Source of the DNA: Frankiales bacterium
GTDB lineage: Bacteria > Actinomycetota > Actinomycetes > Mycobacteriales > SCTD01
DNA length: 7,573 nt
Reading direction: 5' to 3'
Assembly (NCBI GenBank): GCA_025965755.1
Contig: JAOPWI010000198.1
Span: 1-7,573, forward strand
Position numbers and translations under genes: made by a program. Below the pieces are notes generated by a model. It had not been told where the DNA came from, did not search any database, and was given only the letters and a program-made list of their open reading frames with translations. Below, piece after piece: positions 5,811 to 7,573 of this stretch (its first letter is position 1; each line of letters begins with the position of its first letter).

Positions 5811-5844
5811 ACGACGGCCGGTCCCCGCGGGGGCCGGCCGTCGT
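5811..5844. terminator. Bidirectional terminator hairpin between orphan gene and sugar transferase B
   Basis: ACGACGGCCGG (5811-5821) pairs perfectly with CCGGCCGTCGT (5834-5844), an 11-bp stem. After one unpaired T the tip forms a further stem, CCCC-GCG-GGGG. It begins 12 bp after the orphan gene stop and ends 14 bp before the transferase B stop, so it can stop transcription from both sides. No T-run. Confidence 0.78.
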
Positions 5845-5858
5845 CGTGTGCGCTGCGC

Positions 5859-7241
5859 TCAGTAGGCGCCCTGGCGACGCAGGACGGCAGCCACCGTCTT
5901 GGTCAGGATGGACAGGTCGAGCGCCAGGGACCAGTTCTCGACGTAGTGCAGGTCCAGGCGCACCGACTCCTCCCAGGACAGGTCGCTGCGTCCGCTGACC
6001 TGCCACAGCCCGGTCAGGCCCGGCTTGACCAGCAGCCGGCGGTGGACGTCCTCGCCGTACTGCGCCACCTCGCTCGGCAGCGGCGGGCGCGGGCCGACCA
6101 GCGACATCTCGCCCTTGACGACATTGATCAGCTGCGGCAGCTCGTCCAGGGAGAAGCGGCGCAGCCACTCCCCCACCCCGGTGACCCGGGGGTCCCTGCG
6201 CATCTTGAACAGCAGCCCGTCGGACGCCTCGTTCTGGTCGAGAAGCGCGACCAGCTCCTCCTCCGCGGTGCTGCGCATGCTGCGGAACTTGCAGATCCTG
6301 AAGGTCGAGCCGTCCTGGCCCACCCGGGTCTGGCGGAACATCGCCGGTCCGGTGCTGGTGGCGCGCACGACCACGGCGATGCCGACGAGCAGCGGTGCGA
6401 GCACGAGCAGCGCGACCCCGGCCGTGACCCGGTCGAACGCCCCCTTGAGGACCCGCCGGGCGCCGGTGAACTCGGGCTGCTCGACGTGCAGCAGCGGCAG
6501 GCCGGCAACCGGCCGGATGTGGATGCGCGGGCCGGCCACGTCGGTGAAGGCCGGGGCGACCACGAGCGCCACTCCGGTGCCCTCGAGGTCCCAGGACAGC
6601 TGGCGCAGGTCCTGCTGGGACAGCGGCGACCAGGCCGAGATGGCCACCGTGTCGGCGCCGGTACGGCGCAGGCCGGCCAGCACGTCGGAGGCCCGGCTGA
6701 CGACCGGCACGCCCTCGACCTCGGTCGCCGGGCTGTGCTCGAGGCAGGCTCCGACGACGTGGAAGCCGTTGTGGTCCTCGCGGGCGAGCTGCCGGATGAG
6801 CTCGCTGGCCGACCGCTCGCGCCCGACGACGAGGACCCGGTGGTTGTAGCGACCCTGCCGCCGGGCCCGGTGCAGGCGCTGCCGGGCGACGTAGCGGCCG
6901 AGCAGCACCAGAACGGCGGCCAGCGGGAAGGCGAGCGTCACGTACCCGCGCGCCAGGTCGTACTTCGTGGCGTACGCCAGCGTCGCGACGACCGCGAGGT
7001 AGCGGACGGCGGCGTCGGTGACCCGGCGGTACTCCTCCGAGCCTGCGCCCAAGAAGCGCCCCTCGTAGCCGCGGGCCAGCGCCACGCAGGCGACGAAGCC
7101 CACGGGAAACAGCACGGTGAGCAGCCGGTAGCTCGCGCTGCCTCCGTCGTCGAACCGCACCAGCAGGGCGATCAGACCGGCCGCCGAGGCGAGCGCCAGG
7201 TCCAGGCCGAGCAGCGCCCGGCTCAGGCGGGCCTGCCAGGC
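5859..7241 (-). repeat. Copy B of a diverged tandem gene duplication
   Basis: This is the partner of 3591-4973. The proteins match at 293 of 460 positions by my own count (64%), with 90 of the last 111 identical (81%) but only 19 of the first 60 (32%). Confidence 0.85.
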
Positions 7242-7355
7242 CGGCTGCACGCCATGGCCCGGGCTCGGTTCGGCCTGGGGCAGGCGCGGCCGCGGCAGCA
7301 CGGACGGGCCGGTGGCCTCGGGTGTGCTGTCGTCGCGGTGCAGCGCGGTCGTCAT
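5859..7355 (-). CDS. Exopolysaccharide polyprenyl-phosphate sugar phosphotransferase B
   Basis: The 498-residue protein has the same order of domains as transferase A: a 38-residue Pro-rich cytoplasmic leader, four membrane helices (about 46-66, 76-94, 115-129, 137-152), a Rossmann-like domain from about 173 (RVLVVGRERS), a membrane helix at about 310-331 and the sugar transferase domain. Key motifs are MFRQTRVGQDG (339-349), KFRSM (356-360), LLFKMRRDPR (381-390), SLDELPQ with catalytic D404-E405, MSLVGPRPPLP, KPGLTGLWQVSGRSDLSW and the C-terminal GAY. By family knowledge it initiates a lipid-linked glycan at the cytoplasmic membrane. The ATG at 7355 is chosen because GGGAGG lies 4 nt upstream; a TTG at 7385 is the only longer alternative nearby. 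Differences from A concentrate in the first membrane helices. Substrate sugar unknown. A gap of 130 bp separates it from the upstream partial gene, so it may have its own promoter. Confidence 0.93.
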   Translation of the reverse strand: MTTALHRDDSTPEATGPSVLPRPRLPQAEPSPGHGVQPAWQARLSRALLGLDLALASAAGLIALLVRFDDGGSASYRLLTVLFPVGFVACVALARGYEGRFLGAGSEEYRRVTDAAVRYLAVVATLAYATKYDLARGYVTLAFPLAAVLVLLGRYVARQRLHRARRQGRYNHRVLVVGRERSASELIRQLAREDHNGFHVVGACLEHSPATEVEGVPVVSRASDVLAGLRRTGADTVAISAWSPLSQQDLRQLSWDLEGTGVALVVAPAFTDVAGPRIHIRPVAGLPLLHVEQPEFTGARRVLKGAFDRVTAGVALLVLAPLLVGIAVVVRATSTGPAMFRQTRVGQDGSTFRICKFRSMRSTAEEELVALLDQNEASDGLLFKMRRDPRVTGVGEWLRRFSLDELPQLINVVKGEMSLVGPRPPLPSEVAQYGEDVHRRLLVKPGLTGLWQVSGRSDLSWEESVRLDLHYVENWSLALDLSILTKTVAAVLRRQGAY

Positions 7356-7359
7356 GGCG

Positions 7360-7365
7360 CCTCCC
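7360..7365 (-). promoter_or_regulatory. Ribosome binding site of sugar transferase B
   Basis: On the minus strand GGGAGG precedes the ATG at 7355 by 4 nt. This short but strong site decides the start. Confidence 0.7.
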
Positions 7366-7400
7366 GAGGTCGTCGCGGGCCGCAATCCGGTCCACCTCGG

Positions 7401-7430
7401 CCGGACGTTACGGGTGCTCGTCCCGTCCGG
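7401..7430. promoter_or_regulatory. Inverted repeat in the leader of sugar transferase B, possible regulatory site
   Basis: CCGGAC (7401-7406) and GTCCGG (7425-7430) are complementary, and an alternative inner stem ACGGG/CCCGT (7410-7414, 7422-7426) overlaps them. On the minus strand TAACGT (7410 to 7405) fits a TAnnnT -10 element about 50 bp upstream of the start codon, but no -35 box is recognisable. It could be an operator, a leader hairpin or chance. Confidence 0.25.
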
Positions 7431-7449
7431 ACCCCGTCTCGCCGCAGGA

Positions 7450-7476
7450 CCGCCCGAAGTGACTAGCAGCGGGCGG
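7450..7476 (-). terminator. Possible terminator hairpin after the right-edge gene
   Basis: CCGCCCG (7450-7456) and CGGGCGG (7470-7476) form a 7-bp stem with a 13-base loop, 9 bp beyond the stop codon of the partial gene at 7486. It could separate that gene from sugar transferase B. The large loop and missing T-run make it uncertain. Confidence 0.35.
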
Positions 7477-7485
7477 CCGGCCGGC

Positions 7486-7573
7486 TCAGCCCGCCAGGTC
7501 CGCAGGCGGGGCCGGCGCCGACCCGGCGGCCCGCCGCATCTGGCGGTAGGCCACGACCGCAGGCCGCAGCCGC
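7486..7573 (-). CDS. C-terminal end of an unidentified gene, cut by the window edge
   Basis: The last 28 codons before a TGA at 7486-7488 read RLRPAVVAYRQMRRAA, then a Gly/Ser/Pro/Ala-rich tail ending in DLAG. The frame is open to the right edge and shows G/C at almost every third codon position. A basic helix followed by a Pro/Ala tail is common at the end of membrane or glycosyltransferase proteins in such loci, but 28 residues cannot identify a family. It lies 130 bp upstream of sugar transferase B on the same strand. Confidence 0.45.
   Translation of the reverse strand, partial: RLRPAVVAYRQMRRAAGSAPAPPADLAG

Noticed and set aside
5946..7466. A long plus-strand open frame antisense to sugar transferase B
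   Set aside because: It has the same low-complexity composition and lies fully opposite a gene with clear family motifs; a GC-rich artefact.

Overview
The window is very GC-rich, with tightly packed genes, G/C-dominated third codon positions, GTG starts and long spurious open frames on the antisense strands. This is typical of a high-GC actinomycete. The gene families (a PriA of the actinobacterial type, an iron-sulfur RecB-like nuclease, GC-rich sugar transferases) fit Actinomycetes such as Frankia or Geodermatophilaceae relatives, but the genus is inference. No rRNA, tRNA, CRISPR array, insertion sequence or integrase was seen.

Left part (1-2530): the 5' end of priA (minus strand, cut by the window edge) is divergent from a 303-residue RecB-family exonuclease with a complete PD-(D/E)XK active site and a four-cysteine iron-sulfur signature. 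The 164-bp region between them holds a 17-bp tandem repeat, an inverted repeat and a possible leaderless promoter. A class II aldolase/adducin-type protein with a perfect AGGAGG site follows on the plus strand. It ends at a long hairpin shared with the convergent minus-strand genes.

Middle part (2531-5153, minus strand, transcribed right to left): three genes lie head to tail with gaps of 10 and 12 nt, so they probably form an operon. The order is polyprenyl-phosphate sugar phosphotransferase A, then a HAD-family sugar-phosphate-type phosphatase, then a 96-residue protein of unknown function. A run of eight G lies between the two possible start codons of transferase A.

Right part (5154-7573): a 135-residue orphan gene on the plus strand sits between transferase A and a second, closely related transferase B. 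The two transferases align without any gap over 460 residues, with about 64% identity by my own count. Identity falls from 81% at the catalytic end to about 32% in the first membrane segments. They look like an old tandem duplication that now encloses the orphan gene. The last 28 codons of a further minus-strand gene enter from the right edge.

Functionally, the right two thirds looks like the start of an exopolysaccharide or cell-surface glycan locus: two initiating enzymes load a sugar phosphate onto a lipid carrier, and a HAD phosphatase may act on the sugar-phosphate pool. The left third is DNA replication/repair plus an unrelated metabolic gene. No completely new system can be demonstrated. 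The best leads are the paralog pair with its enclosed orphan gene and the G8 tract.
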